This document shows positions 37,301-49,208 of a stretch of DNA of 64,000 bases, piece after piece. Made by a program: the position numbers and the translations under genes. Location of the stretch: assembly GCA_964057225.1 (NCBI GenBank), contig OZ059898.1, positions 14,347,767 through 14,411,766 of the forward strand. The letters are read 5' to 3'. The notes under the pieces are model-generated. The model ran no database searches. It saw only the letters and a program-made list of their open reading frames with translations, and was not told where the DNA came from. Positions within the stretch are counted from its first letter, which is position 1. Each line of letters opens with the position of its first letter. The stretch is from Auanema rhodensis (taxonomy: Eukaryota > Nematoda > Chromadorea > Rhabditida > Rhabditidae).

Positions 37301-40300
37301 TCTTTAACTGAGTGGGGGTAATAGCTGCTGAGTTTGTGAGAGAAAGAGAGGGAGGGAGGGAGGGAGGTCGAATACGTAGATTTGGTATTTTCTCCAATGT
37401 AGAGAACAATTCAAAGATCAGAAATGTAGAACACAGCTGTTAGTTTTTTGGCTGAATAACCAATATGTTTTGTACTATTAATTAAAAGAAAAAAAACAAG
37501 AAAATAGAAGAAAAGAATGAAAAATGTTGGTAAACTGAAAGAAAAAGTAAGAAAAGTTTTGATAAAATGTCATTTCAACCTCATGGTACGTACAACTTGA
37601 TTTTCAACCGAATTCTCAATTAATCTTCAATTTTTAGTTTCAATCATGAAAAAATAAAATAAAAAATGACAAAGCTGTGAAGAAGTTGATGATGAAAATA
37701 AAAATTGAAAGAAATAAGAATTTCAAGAAAAGAAACATTTAAGAACATTTGTTGGCATGAGACATAGATTTTCAAATTTTTTGGGCCAAAAATAAGAAGA
37801 CTATACAGACAATTCTCTTCTAATAAAGATGATCATGATGAATGATTCGAGAAAGACGAAGAAAAAAAATTTTGAAAGTTACATTTCAGTTTTTTCACGG
37901 TTCAATCATAATGAAAATTGGTGATATGAATGATAATTTTGACAAAATATTTTGGTTCTGACACGAAATCTGCACAAAGACTATGAACTTCAGATGGAAA
38001 ACAATATTCCAGTAAAGCTATTATATGACAAATGAATCTGAGTCTATGTGTGCGTACATTCATTCGTTTCGTTCGTTCTGAGACGATGATGGGTGATGCT
38101 TGGCGATGATGGCTGAATCGGTTGGTGTGGGAACGACGTCGATGCTGACAGTCGTGCAAGTCAATTTCGATTCGCTTCATCTCTCAAAACTCATATCTGA
38201 TCTCAATATTTGCTTTTAAGAAAGCCAATAAGTAATTTTTTTGAGATAAAATATAGTGATATAGCATCATTTGAATGCATTTGGAGAGCGGAAATAAAAA
38301 TAAAAGTTCAAAAATAAAAGGAAGACAAGGAAATTTCAAAGAGATGGCAGCAAATTAGCTGAGAAGTCACCCGAATAAGCCATAGAATGGCAGAGAAAAT
38401 AGAAAAAAAGAGGCAAAATAGAGAAAGAAAAGGAGAATTCGGATGGAACCTTAAAAACTTTCAAAACTACTAGTGGCTATTGACAACCTTTGAAGAAAAA
38501 ACTGGGCGAATAGGTCAACAATGAGAAAAAAAAACGAAAAGCAACCGGACTATACGGAGAAAAAATTAAAAAATGAGAAATAGCCTGAAGCTGTTAACGT
38601 CACGTAACTTTCAAATTAGCATAAAATAAGAATGTTTAGCGGAAAAAAAAATCAAAAATGAAGAAAGTTAGAAGATGAAATCACCTGAGCTAGTAGCGAC
38701 GATGTCTCAGTTGTAGTTAATAGAATCATGCTATTCATAGATGGTGATTGAGATAAAGCGTCCAACTGAAATTCAGATTGTAAATGTGATTTTCATCTGT
38801 GAATTACCTGAAGTTTAGTTCCTTCATCAAGAAAATCATCCATTTTGGCTAAGCCGTTGACAGCTAATGTTGGTGACATCTCAATTGGAAGAGATGTAAG
38901 GATTTCAACACCTTTCTTGCACCACTGATTAGCCTATAACCAACCAAATAACAATTATACAGGGAAAATAGTTTATAGTTAAAATATAAGAACATTCTCT
39001 CATCTTTCGATGTTACTATTCATGATATTGTTTCATTTTACAATAAAAACAAAGCTGTTTTCGCTTAAACAATACGATTTTTATGCGAAAAAATGAGAAA
39101 TTTTCTGAAAAAAATAAATTTATATTGGATAATGAACGAAAAACACCACTCAAGGGCATGGTGGCGAACGTCGTCTGGTCATCTGTAGTCTATCAACTGA
39201 CCGAAACGACAATAACAACAAGTGATGATGTTGTTGCTGATGATGATATTACTGAACAAGGACATACGGCTGGAAGACATTAGGATTTAAGCGTAAAGCT
39301 TTTGATTCTTCACTTGAATACTCCTAATTATAAATTTATATAATTTATAACATATAATATATAATGATTCAATTAGTAAATACTTTATAAATTGGTCTCA
39401 AAAGGACGTTTCAGCTGTCATTATGCAGCTCTCCCTCTCCCCAACTCTCTCTTAACCTTCAAGCCTATTCTTCATGTCTTGACCGTTCTCACAGTCCTCT
39501 TTAACTCATTCGCAAGGACATTCAGTGAGGCATATCAGCCAGCAGTTGCAACTACCAGCAGCAGCAGTAGCAGCAGCAGCAGTAACAGCAGTAGCAGCAA
39601 CATAAGCCGTAGATCTTCATCATCATCTGCTTGGAAAATCAGCAGAAACGATTAGAATTCGTGCTAGGACCATCCTGTATATCTGTCTGTTTCAGCTTTA
39701 TTTCCGTTCAGTACATATGTACATAATCGCTTAACTATGTGCATAATAAAGAAAGTAAAAGCAAATAAATAAAATTCGAAGGATGAAGATATTAAGGAAA
39801 TTCCTCCCAAAAGATCTCTCTATTACGATGCATACATGTAACTATTTCAAATCTTACCATTTGTATTTGTGAGTGCATTGTTCTACTCATTTCTAAAACT
39901 TTAGCTCTTCGTTCTAATGCTCCGGTTAATGCTTCAGCCATGCGTTCAAGTTCTTCGCACTTGGGTAATAAACTTGCTGATAACTATAAAAAGAATTTTG
40001 TAGAGAAAAAGAAAAATTAAAAAAGAAGAAGATTAAGCTGTAATGTACCTCAACGTCGTTTGATGAAATTAAATCTTCGCCAGTTTCTTTAAGTAAACGA
40101 GCTGTTTTCACATCATCCTAAATTAAAAAATAAAATAATTTCATCATTATCGATTAGTATAAAGTATTTTTTCTTAATAGTTTGTTTTGAAAACAACAAT
40201 GAAAAGACAGAAGCATAGTTAAGATTTGTATACCATGGCGTGTGATGTATATTCGTGATGTTGTTTGGCTAAAAGCTCAGCTCCTTCAGCTCCGTCACCT

Positions 40301-40824
40301 ACTTCTCGATGTTCTTCCAAGTAAAGCATATGACGAGCAAATGATGATTGTAGCTGCAATATAAAACTTTTTTTCCAAACTTTTTTACACGAAAAATGAT
40401 TTTCAATGAAAACTTTTTTAATTTTAAAGATTTATAATAGCAAAGCATATTTGTTTATACATATATGTATATATGTATATAGATTAGATATAAATAATTA
40501 TTTTTTTTGGATGAAATAATGATAGGTTGATTGGATAATATAAACTTAAAACTTAGTTTAGAGTACATATAGTATATCATCTTGATAGGAAAGATGCTTT
40601 AAAAAATGTTTTAAAAGTTTTTTTAAGAGTGAGAAGGAGGATGGCATAAGTAAAGATTTTGAAGAAAGAGAAAGAGAGAGATAATCTCATATGAATCTTG
40701 ACTATAACAGAAAAATAATTTTAAAAGTTATTACAAATTGTGACTTGTACAAAAAACAGGAAAAATCTTCTAGAAATTCGAGAAAATGAGTGGTAAGAAG
40801 AGTTGTTCGTTGACTTACCAGTAA

Positions 40825-40882
<58 letters not shown>

Positions 40883-43564
40883 AAGTAGAAGAAGGAAAAG
40901 CTGACAAAATGAAAGAAAAAAGAGAAAATTGGACTGTCATTGAGAAAGACAATTAGTTAGTCAATCAGTTAGCTATAAAGCTGATTCAAACCTGCTTTAA
41001 CCATGAATAACATAGAAAAACATCTTAAAGAGTACGGATGAAAATGTTAATGGTATGAGTAAAAATAAATTTATATATAATAATAATTATAAATTATTTA
41101 ATTTTATACGTATAGATTTCAATTATTCAATTTTTCTCCGAAAAAAAATGATAGAAATGAAATATTGAAAGATATTATGTGCAATATTTTTTATGTGAGA
41201 ATTGAATATTTAACTAAAATAATTTGAAAAATCATAATTAAGATGAGAAAGTAATTAGATATTAGCTGAAAGTTGAGAAGTTCGTGAACTAAAGGACTAT
41301 AGGAGGTGGTGGCTAAGAAACAGGAGAAAACGACTGAATGTTCCGTTCTGTGACCTAATTTGGGCTAGATGTTACTGTTAGTTTTAGAAGAAAAAAATTA
41401 AAAAAAGGAACGATAGATAGTGAAAGAAATAGAAAAAAAGGGTTCATGGTAAAGAAAATTGCTATAGTGAAGGAAAATTACTTGGGTGGAGCCCAGATTT
41501 TAGACACAAAAAACGAAACGAACGAAGGCTGGGGTATCGTTAGTCGGGAGGGAGACAAGAGACGTGCGTCGGGAAGGCGATCGAGAAAAAAAAGGAAGAG
41601 GGAAAAGGAAAGTCGAGAGATTCGTCAATGAAAGAGAGATGGAGAGTTGTTTCTTTCTGAAAGTTTAAGCAGAATGAAAAGGCAATTTGAGATAATTAAG
41701 TGAGAAATAGAAAGGAAAGACTTCATAGAATAGCAATGGAGAGCGATATGAGGAAAACCGAATGGCCACATCGTCTGGATAGGGCTGGTATGGAATACAT
41801 TGAAGTAGCTATAGCTACAACATACATAGAAGAGTTACTATACATAGTCATATGCATATATGCATATAGTTAGCAAGTTATCTATACATATATGATTAAT
41901 AGTAAAACAGTCTCTATAACAAGTGAAGTGAAGAAGGCAAACAGATTATTGGTGGTCAAAGAAGAAGATGAACAGCATATAGAACTCTTGCTCAATAGAT
42001 ATGGTTTGGAGAAGCGTCTGAACAACATAAAGAGAGAAACACTGCAGATACATGTCTCTTCCTTGTTAACCTATGAAGAGAATGAGAGAAACGGTAATAT
42101 CGTGTTGATGATGATGAGAGAAGAAGGTACTTGACTTGTAGCTGAAGCTTATCCAAGCCTATTCTTCATCATATTGCTTGAATAGAATAGTTAACTGATA
42201 TAACATATACTAAATATAAGAATATAGTTAAGATTAGAGATTCATGAAATGCAACCCGAATATTACCAAATTATATGATCAGAATGATGAGACAACTAGT
42301 AAAAAAACACGTTTGTACGTGACGGCAACATCAAATACTACGTGAAATGACTTATTATGCTAATTATGTGAAAAAAAAAGATAATAATCAATACGTAAAC
42401 AATTCAAAACACCAAAAATAAACTGGAAAGAAACTGATCTTTGCCTGCATTTAGCTATTTTCTTTCTTCAAAAAAAAACGAAAGAAGGTTTATCTTTGAG
42501 CTAGAGAGAGAGAGCGAGAGAGAGAAAGAGAGAAAGAAAGAAAGAGAGAGGGTTAACATTATTTTATATAATTCATATAATTATATAGTTATATATACAT
42601 ATATTCAATAAAGAATATACTAAAATGAAGAAAAATACATGAGTAAAGACCATGTTATAGCAGGTTAGAGAGTAATGAACTGAAGTTTATCTCTGAAGAA
42701 TTTAAACAAAAAAAGAGAGGAAAACGAATTGAAAGTCTAATATCCGTTATTTGATACTACATCTTCTTTGTAAGATTATAGAGTTATACCACCACCACAC
42801 AGAAACAAAAAATACAACAGATGGTTGTTAAATAGAAGAGTTTGACTGAAAAAAACGCCTAACAGGTCCATTATCACTATTCTACCTCCGTAACATCTTA
42901 CTCTCTCTCTCTCTCACACACACACACACATTCTCTCTCTCTCTCTCTTAGAAGATCCACAAGTTACTTAAGTGAAGAAAACAAAATGAACGACAATGCC
43001 AATGATAGCTTGAAGCTAAACGAATGAAAAGAAACAAAGAATGCTGATGTTGCTACTGATAAGAATATGAAAATCAAGAATTTCCCATCTTTTTAGCAAT
43101 TATTCTCTTTAAAAATCAAAAAAAATGATTGAAAATAAGGTTAAATAATAAGAAAAAGATGAATGAATGTGTAGATGATGTAGAAGAAAGTTCAAAATTA
43201 AAAGAGCAAAATGATGAAGAAGAGATAAAGCTGATGATGAAAAGAAGGCTGTGACAAGTCATATCCAGAAGAAGTTAAGAAACTTAATATCATATGACAG
43301 CTTTCACATTAAATGCTGATTTATGCCACTTATCTAGATAAATCAGCAAAAGGATTGTAAAATGAATTTCTTTTATTTCTAAATCTTATAAGTTAACACG
43401 AGAATTATGTTTAATCAAAGACCAAAGATTCAAAGTTTTAACAAAAAACGATAAAAATTAACAATTTGTTTATATGTTTGTTTATTTTTTATGAAATGAA
43501 AAAGAAATAATTAGCAATTTGAATCATTTTAGTGGCCATTACGCCTTATGCTCTCCAGCTCTCT

Positions 43565-43633
<69 letters not shown>

Positions 43634-46600
43634 CCCCCCTCTCTCATCTCTCTTTTAACTCAAACTTTTAAAGAAAATTCAAGATTATCAAGCAACATAT
43701 CACTAGCTAGAGACACACTCAAAGACTATGAATGATGTAAAGAAGGAGGAGAAAATTTTGAAGAAAAGTTTTTTTCAGCTTTCAGTGTTCAGCTCATGAA
43801 TGTATCTGAGCCAGCAACTGTCTGCTTAGCACAAACTCAATAAACCACAAATCATATACGAGGAACTTAAAGAAGAAAAATGAAAATATTTGTATTTCAT
43901 AATGACAAAATGGCTTTTTCTTTCTCTTCCGAAACAACATATAGAAACATATTATGGAATTTTGAAATAGAAAAATGCTTTAAATTCTTTTGACCATAAA
44001 CAGAACATATACAATGGAATTAGGAACATATGAAGTCCGAATGATCATGGCCAATATTTCATAAAAACAAGAAAGAAGAACGTACTTTGCGGAATGAATC
44101 TTCAAATTGACGTAATTGAAGACAGTTCATCAGACGCTTTTCATGCTTAGCCCAGAATGTATCAAATGATTTTTCAGTTTCTTCTGAAAATAATGATTGA
44201 TTTCATAATAATAATGAGAAAAACAAACCTAATTGGACGAGCATTCGTTCAATAGAGGTTACGTTATGAAGACGAGTTGGACTCAGTTGCTCAGCTTTAG
44301 GTTTTTGCTCCAATTGTCGAACAGTACGTAAGAGAACTAAGCCTTTTCTAGCCGATATTCGAAAATCTTCCTATAAATTATGATTATAAGCATAAATAAA
44401 TGAAAAACATAATAATTTGAATGACTAAAGTGAATGAAATCCTTTTGTTTTGTTGTAATAATTGGATGAAGAAGGTGGTTGTGGTTTGACGTTGTGAAGA
44501 AATATTAAAATCATATGAGATGTATAGATGTAAAATGAAAAAGAAATTATATAATTATATATCTTAGAAATGTTTTGAAAATAATCCAAAATTTTCAAAT
44601 TTTGGTTAGAAAATGGAAGAAGACAATGAAATTCAGAAAATCAGGATTATGTAGTTTTGTCTTTCAAAATATTAAAATTGTCTACAAAAAATCTATCAAA
44701 ATATACTTTTTTTTGAGCTAAAAATACAAAAAATTCTTAAATATTTTGGTAAATTTTAAGTGAAAAAGGTTGAAAATTACTGCATTTTGCAGCGGAAAAA
44801 AAAAGAAAAAAAGGCCAAATTGAATAAATGTGATGATGAAAAGATGGTCGAAAACTACCTTAATAGCATCTCTTTCAGCTGATTGTATTTGAAGAATTCT
44901 GGCGGTTGTTTCAGCATCGTTCGGTAATTCCGTTTCTCGCAATGTTCGTCCAAAATCGGCTAATGATTGAGCGATGACAGTCGCAGATGATTTCATTCGC
45001 TCAATGTCCTTAAATAAATAAAAGCAAATTTCGTTTTTTATTTCGTAAAAAAAGAAGAAGAAGAAGTAAAAGAGGTTGAAATCAAACCATTCGATGTTGA
45101 ACCCATTCAAGATGATTATATTTGATTAAGCCTCCGACATCCATCGTTAGTTGCTCAGCTCGGAGAAATCGACGAAGATCTAATGACGATTCGCAGAGGA
45201 TCACCTGAAAGATGGAAGCTTTTACATCCATATACATGTACATGTGCGTATATAAACGACAGAAATAGAAGTTGAACAAGGATTGATGCTGCTTCTGCTG
45301 CTACTGCTTGTTCAACATCAATCGTCCGCATCAACAAACGATATTACCTTGAAAGTACAACTTTCAGCGATTCCTCGATAGCCTACTTCAAGAGCACGTT
45401 GTAAGACTCCTTCAGGCTTTAAAAGAAGTACAACCCGAATGTAACCAGGGAAAAATGCCTATAACTAGCCAGTTTAGTTGAATCAAATATGTAAAAAACC
45501 AATTGAAAGCACTTAATTCATGAAAATAATAAGGAAGGTTAGTTGAATTTAATGGTTTAAGATTTCACTTGACGACAAGAAATTGCGGGAAAAGTCAAGC
45601 TTTTGCATCATCTTCAAGTAAAAAAGTCAAGAATTGCATTCGGGAAGCTGTTTGAATAATTATCTTCAAACTACTATACAGAAGAGTGCCCGAAATGGAT
45701 CTAAAAACGACCTGAATGATCGGAAAAGACGGAAAAAAACAGTGACGATTTGCAAATGGGATAAGACGTCGTCGTAAGCTGTAAGGATATTTTCTATTTT
45801 AACGTTTATAGTTTGTTTTTTAAGTCAAAAAAAGGTTCAGAAAAAGGATATTCAGACGATGATATTTGAATTATCAGATGAAAACATGATAATAGATATG
45901 ATGTGAATACAAATGAAATACAGGAGAAGAAAGGAAAGAGGAGTAGGAGCATGAGAAGATACTAGCTTCTCTGGCTTGACATTGGATGTCAAAATTGAAA
46001 TTCTAACTTCTGATTGTAATTCGAAGTCGTAGCCATCATTAATGTTCATTGTGGCATCAAGTGTAGCTTTTTTTGCTCAAAAAGTTATAAAAAGGAATTG
46101 ACTGAGAGTACAAGACATTCAGAGAGAAAGAGAGAGTAAGAGAAAGAGAAAGCAGGGAATCTAGGAGAAGAGAGAGAAGGAGAGAAGTAAACGATAGAAG
46201 GCCGGTGGTTGAAACAATCTTTTTTTTCTCGACTCATATTCCGGCTTCTGCTCTGACCATGTAAGGAGAACTATGATTTTGAGATGAAAATAACGAAAGA
46301 GTATGCAATATAGAGAGAGTATAAAAGAAAAAGAAAGAACAAGAGAAGAGATATTGGAAAGTGGAAGAGATTGGGGAAAGTCCACTAGGGGGATCAGAGA
46401 AAAAGGTGAGAACAAACAATTGAAAGTTCGGACAGTACTGCTCATCTCGCTTCGTCTTTTCCTTCCTCTTGCTCAATACCCCACCCCATTTTGCTTTTCT
46501 CTTCTCTTGATTTCAAACTGATCTTCATATGGCGGTATTCTCGATGAGACGAAGAGATAGAACTCATAGAACGGAAAACCAGCTTTGGGTAGTTTTTCTG

Positions 46601-48694
46601 CTCAAAAAAGATGTAAACGGTATGACTTGCTTGCTTGTTGTTCATAAAAAAAGAAAAATGCAGAGATTCTTTTATTGAAAATCACTGAAACATAACCGAT
46701 TTTGATTTTAAAATTGAGGAGACAAAGTCGAATGGAGCAAGTTTCACTGGAAAAGTGATAGAAAGAAGAAGAATAAAAGTATTATTGAAGTGAGTTGTTC
46801 TGAATATGTGAACTTTGCTCTAAAATGATATGTCAGATGGATGAAAGATGTTCGAAATGGGGCCATTGGCGAACATAATTTTCATGTAAAATGAATTTAT
46901 TATGCAATTTCCATTTAAGTAAAAGCTGATTTGCACACAAAAAATGAAGAAAAGAAAGAAAACAAACCGATATATTCATCAGAATAGTTCTTACAGCTGT
47001 CCATTTATCGTTTCGTCGGTCGATAATTAATACAAATCCTTTGTGGCTTTCCTCCTCCAATCTAGAAATAAGTAAGTATGAAAGGGAAATGATGAGCTTC
47101 AATTAAGCTAATCATCTGAAACATACAAAGGAACTTGTAGAAGATATGTTATAAGTAATTGATAATCATCAAAAGATAACTGAGCTCTTGAATCCGGAAA
47201 TGTTACTATGGTTAAACCCTCATTTGTTCTTGCTCCTGAAATCAAATGTATTATTCAAATAATCATTATTTTTCGATTTCAATCATCAGTTTTTTATTTT
47301 ATTTCAAATTAAATTACTTTTAAAAAAGTTTTTAATGATCAAGAAAAAACTTCTAAAAAATTGGAATTTTTTAATGACATTCCAATAGCACTCAATCGTT
47401 TCTTCTTAGTTTTTCATGACTTTTAGCAGCTGGTTTTTTAAATTTTTTGATCGAAAAGGTGTTCAATTGACCACTTTATTAACTCAGCTGTTGCTAAATA
47501 AAACTTTTTTTATCTGTTATGTTGAGAGTGGGAGAGTGAACAACTTTTTTTTTTTTGGAAAATTTTTAAATTATTTACCAGAAAGAAAGGCATATCGAGA
47601 TGCTAAAATATCCGACATATCTTTGATCTTACATCGATCAACACCAACAGTTAGAAAGCCATCTGAAAATAAATAATTATTAGAATACGTGAAACTGTTT
47701 ACGTGAAATTGATTACGTGAAACTGATCACGTAAATCATTGTTTGTTAATTAATTATTAAACGGAACGGTTGATCTCTAAGAAAAATTCTAAGAATCTAA
47801 GAAATTTAAATATAAATAGCAAACAACAAGCATGTTTTACTTAAAATGCTGTTATAATTGGGTTATGATGTAAAAGTGATGTATTGCATTAGGCTTAAAC
47901 TGATTGAATAACAAATATTATGTTAAGAAAGCTAATTGATTACAATTTATTTATTTAATTAAATTATTAAGATTATGATGAATTTATCAGTTATTGTTCT
48001 TTCGATTTTATTTGTTTTACAATAAATTATTTGCAAATTTCACCTATTTAGTCAAACATGGTAAATGCATTTATGAGTATGAGTGTTCAAGGTTAAAAAG
48101 AGAAATTGCAACTTCTTTTTTACTTAAACAGAGTATCGTCAGTTCACTATGTTGTCAAGATTAGAGTAAGAATAGCATGGGAATGCCAATTATCTCATCA
48201 GCGGAGTAATCCAGATAAATTGCAGTTTGCCCATATATGCAACTTGTAGATACATCAGAATTCTTCTGATTTATATTTGTGTTTTGAATGAAACGTACCC
48301 CATTGGTCATCTAATCCATCGTCATCACCATTCAAACTGATATCATCCGTACAAACTAATGAGGTAGATAATGGATTATGTAGTCGATCCATCACTGATT
48401 GATATCCTGAGTCTTGTAAAAACTGAGTACTCTTCAGTGCATTCTGAAATGAAAATCTACATTTGAAGAAAATGAATAAATGAAAATTACTTTAAGATCT
48501 TTAAGATCCGTATCTACGTCATACATGAACGATGGTGGCTCAATATACGTTACCTCAGAATCTCTAAAAGTTGATAAAGATTCATTGATAGTTAGCTGAT
48601 TAGGTTCAACTAACCGTCGGTCGACAGATGGATCATCAGATGTGCTAGCTGTCATGCTTTCATAGCATGACGAAGCCGTCTGACCGGGATCCAT
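17096..48694 (-). CDS. MCF2: Dbl/MCF2-family RhoGEF (SEC14 - spectrin - DH - PH)
   Basis: A guanine-nucleotide exchange factor for Rho-family GTPases. I could join 26 exons in phase from ATG 48694 (in-frame TAG just upstream) to TAG 17096-17098, about 1,090 residues over 31.6 kb. Order: a divergent acidic N-terminus; a SEC14-like domain ([74 protein letters not shown]); a spectrin-like helical region ([36 protein letters not shown]); the DH domain ([57 protein letters not shown]); the PH domain ([35 protein letters not shown]). A Ser/Thr-rich tail ends VELVEDV; there is no SH3 domain. Domain order matches vertebrate MCF2/MCF2L and excludes UNC-73/Trio, which repeats DH-PH. Very large introns separate the spectrin exons from the DH exons and hold alternative first exons. 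Confidence 0.94.
18999..19054. repeat. (GA)n microsatellite in a RhoGEF intron
   Basis: About 56 bp of uninterrupted GA on the plus strand, between the DH exons at 18514-18625 and 19198-19327. Confidence 0.95.
21732..21830 (-). CDS. MCF2: Candidate alternative first exon of the RhoGEF (short isoform b)
   Basis: ATG 21828-21830 opens 33 codons ([20 protein letters not shown]...) ending at a consensus donor GTGAGT in phase 0, the phase needed by the next acceptor at 20906 (exon 20786-20905, [10 protein letters not shown]). An in-frame TGA lies upstream of the ATG, so this would be a true start rather than an internal exon. The protein would have the DH-PH half only, about 490 residues. The segment is aromatic and basic with no recognised domain. 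Whether a promoter lies upstream is unknown. Confidence 0.5.
22090..22135. repeat. (GA)n microsatellite
   Basis: Imperfect GA tract on the plus strand, just upstream (in gene orientation) of the 21.8-kb candidate first exon. Confidence 0.9.
26070..26234 (-). CDS. MCF2: Candidate alternative first exon of the RhoGEF, polybasic plus poly-Asn (short isoform a)
   Basis: ATG 26232-26234 opens 55 codons: a strongly basic start ([20 protein letters not shown]), a serine patch, then an asparagine-rich stretch written by an AAC/AAT repeat, then MLLNDFDM and the donor GTTAGT in phase 0. The next acceptor is the phase-0 site at 20906, giving a protein of about 510 residues with only DH and PH domains. 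An in-frame TAA lies seven codons upstream of the ATG. The N-terminal Arg/Lys cluster could bind acidic phospholipids or act as a nuclear signal; this is inference. Confidence 0.6.
27613..27637. repeat. (GAT)n trinucleotide microsatellite
   Basis: About eight GAT units on the plus strand, inside the 15-kb RhoGEF intron. Not in a supported exon. Confidence 0.85.
28487..28512. repeat. (GGGA)n microsatellite
   Basis: About six tandem GGGA units on the plus strand, within a kilobase-scale purine-rich stretch of the intron. Confidence 0.85.
31197..31228. repeat. (GAC)n trinucleotide microsatellite
   Basis: About nine GAC units on the plus strand. The poly-Asp frame across it has no support as an exon. 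Confidence 0.85.
31901..31990. repeat. (CT)n imperfect microsatellite
   Basis: CT-rich tract on the plus strand, interrupted by CCAT. It is one of the few tracts in the RhoGEF introns with pyrimidines on the plus strand. Confidence 0.9.
32650..32683. repeat. (GA)n microsatellite
   Basis: GA tract on the plus strand near the 32.9-kb candidate first exon. Confidence 0.9.
32888..32950 (-). CDS. MCF2: Weak candidate alternative first exon, acidic
   Basis: ATG 32948-32950 opens 21 codons ([21 protein letters not shown]) and meets a GTTAGT donor in phase 0, with an in-frame TGA upstream. Most of it is a GAT repeat, so chance is a serious alternative. It is listed because it follows the same pattern (ATG after a stop, phase-0 donor) as the stronger candidates at 21.8, 26.2 and 38.1 kb. 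Confidence 0.25.
33908..34134. repeat. Cluster of ACGTGA motifs in degenerate repeat units
   Basis: Five ACGTGA-type sites lie in 227 bp: 33908, 33945, 33988, 34021 and 34125. Around three of them the flanks are also alike (CGTGAACTTT followed by a CAAAG- or AAAG-like word). The last site is the full palindrome TTCACGTGAA. Confidence 0.7.
34331..34378. repeat. (GA)n microsatellite
   Basis: About 48 bp of nearly pure GA on the plus strand, in the 15-kb intron. Confidence 0.95.
38058..38180 (-). CDS. MCF2: Candidate alternative first exon of the RhoGEF, Arg/His-rich (medium isoform)
   Basis: ATG 38178-38180 opens 41 codons ([20 protein letters not shown], then ...SERTKRMN) ending at a GTACGC donor in phase 0. 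The next acceptor, before the exon at 35950-36084 ([11 protein letters not shown]), is also phase 0. An in-frame TGA lies two codons before the ATG. The product would lack SEC14 and the spectrin-like exons but keep the linker plus DH-PH, about 540 residues. Unlike most intronic frames here it is not low complexity. GTACGC is a weaker donor than GTAAGT, although GTACGT is used elsewhere in this gene. Confidence 0.5.
40829..40876. repeat. (GA)n microsatellite
   Basis: About 48 bp of nearly pure GA on the plus strand. Confidence 0.95.
42903..42949. repeat. Compound (CT)n-(CA)n-(CT)n microsatellite
   Basis: CT units pass into about seven CA units and back to CT on the plus strand. Confidence 0.9.
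43568..43639. repeat. (CT)n microsatellite ending in a C-run
   Basis: About 63 bp of CT followed by nine C on the plus strand. It has the opposite orientation to most GA tracts in this gene. Confidence 0.95.
47687..47740. repeat. 14-bp tandem array, ACGTGAAAYTGATT type, four units
   Basis: Units: ACGTGAAACTGTTT, ACGTGAAATTGATT, ACGTGAAACTGATC, then a decayed ACGTAAATCATT. The period is exactly 14 with the ACGTGAAA half conserved. It sits in the RhoGEF intron between exons 48299-48443 and 47579-47662. Confidence 0.9.
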
Positions 48695-49150
48695 TTCGAA
48701 AAAAGGATTCGAAATGGAGTTAAGTCCCGCCACGATTGCTAGCTATCTGATGAAAGCTGCAGCTATATGACCGTTAGCTCACTGATATGGTACCGTCGTG
48801 CACTGCAAACCATGCACATTCGATATTGTAAACAGAAAATGTTTTTGAGAAAAACGATGAAAAAGCAACATTTAACGAAAGACGAAACTATTATAGAGCC
48901 ATATGGATTAATAGAATTAAAAATGAAGAAGAATAATAACTGAAATAATGATTATATGATTGACTAAAGAATATTAAAAAATGTTTTTCAACAACAATGA
49001 AATGAAATTCCAATAAATAGATAACTGAGCTTATATGTCTATCTTTCTCTCATTTCTCTACCTCTCTTTGAAAATCTCTCCCTCTCATTTTCTACAAACG
49101 CGTGCCTCTTCGACTTTAACTCGACCTCTGGCATGTATTATTCCCTTCCC

Positions 49151-49154
<4 letters not shown>

Positions 49155-49198
<44 letters not shown>
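49155..49198. repeat. (CT)n microsatellite
   Basis: About 44 bp of CT on the plus strand, upstream of the RhoGEF. Confidence 0.95.

Positions 49199-49208
<10 letters not shown>

Larger units (their letters stand above)
40354..44085 (-). other. 3.7-kb RhoGEF intron
   Basis: Lies between exons 44086-44183 and 40234-40353. It holds the GA tract at 40829, a CT/CA tract at 42903-42949, the CT/C tract at 43568 and ACGTGA motifs near 42310-42350. No gene or exon was seen. The flanking exons join in phase 0 without needing another one. Confidence 0.65.

Noticed and set aside
39392-39655. Plus-strand frame with a poly-Ser run, antisense inside the RhoGEF
   Set aside because: The Ser/Asn stretch comes from an AGC repeat. 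There is no recognised domain, and it lies in the intron between RhoGEF exons 38808-38933 and 39858-39983.
45459-46967. Possible small genes in the 1.5-kb intron within the SEC14 coding region
   Set aside because: Frames there are repeat-derived or lack support, and the flanking exons join in phase without further exons.
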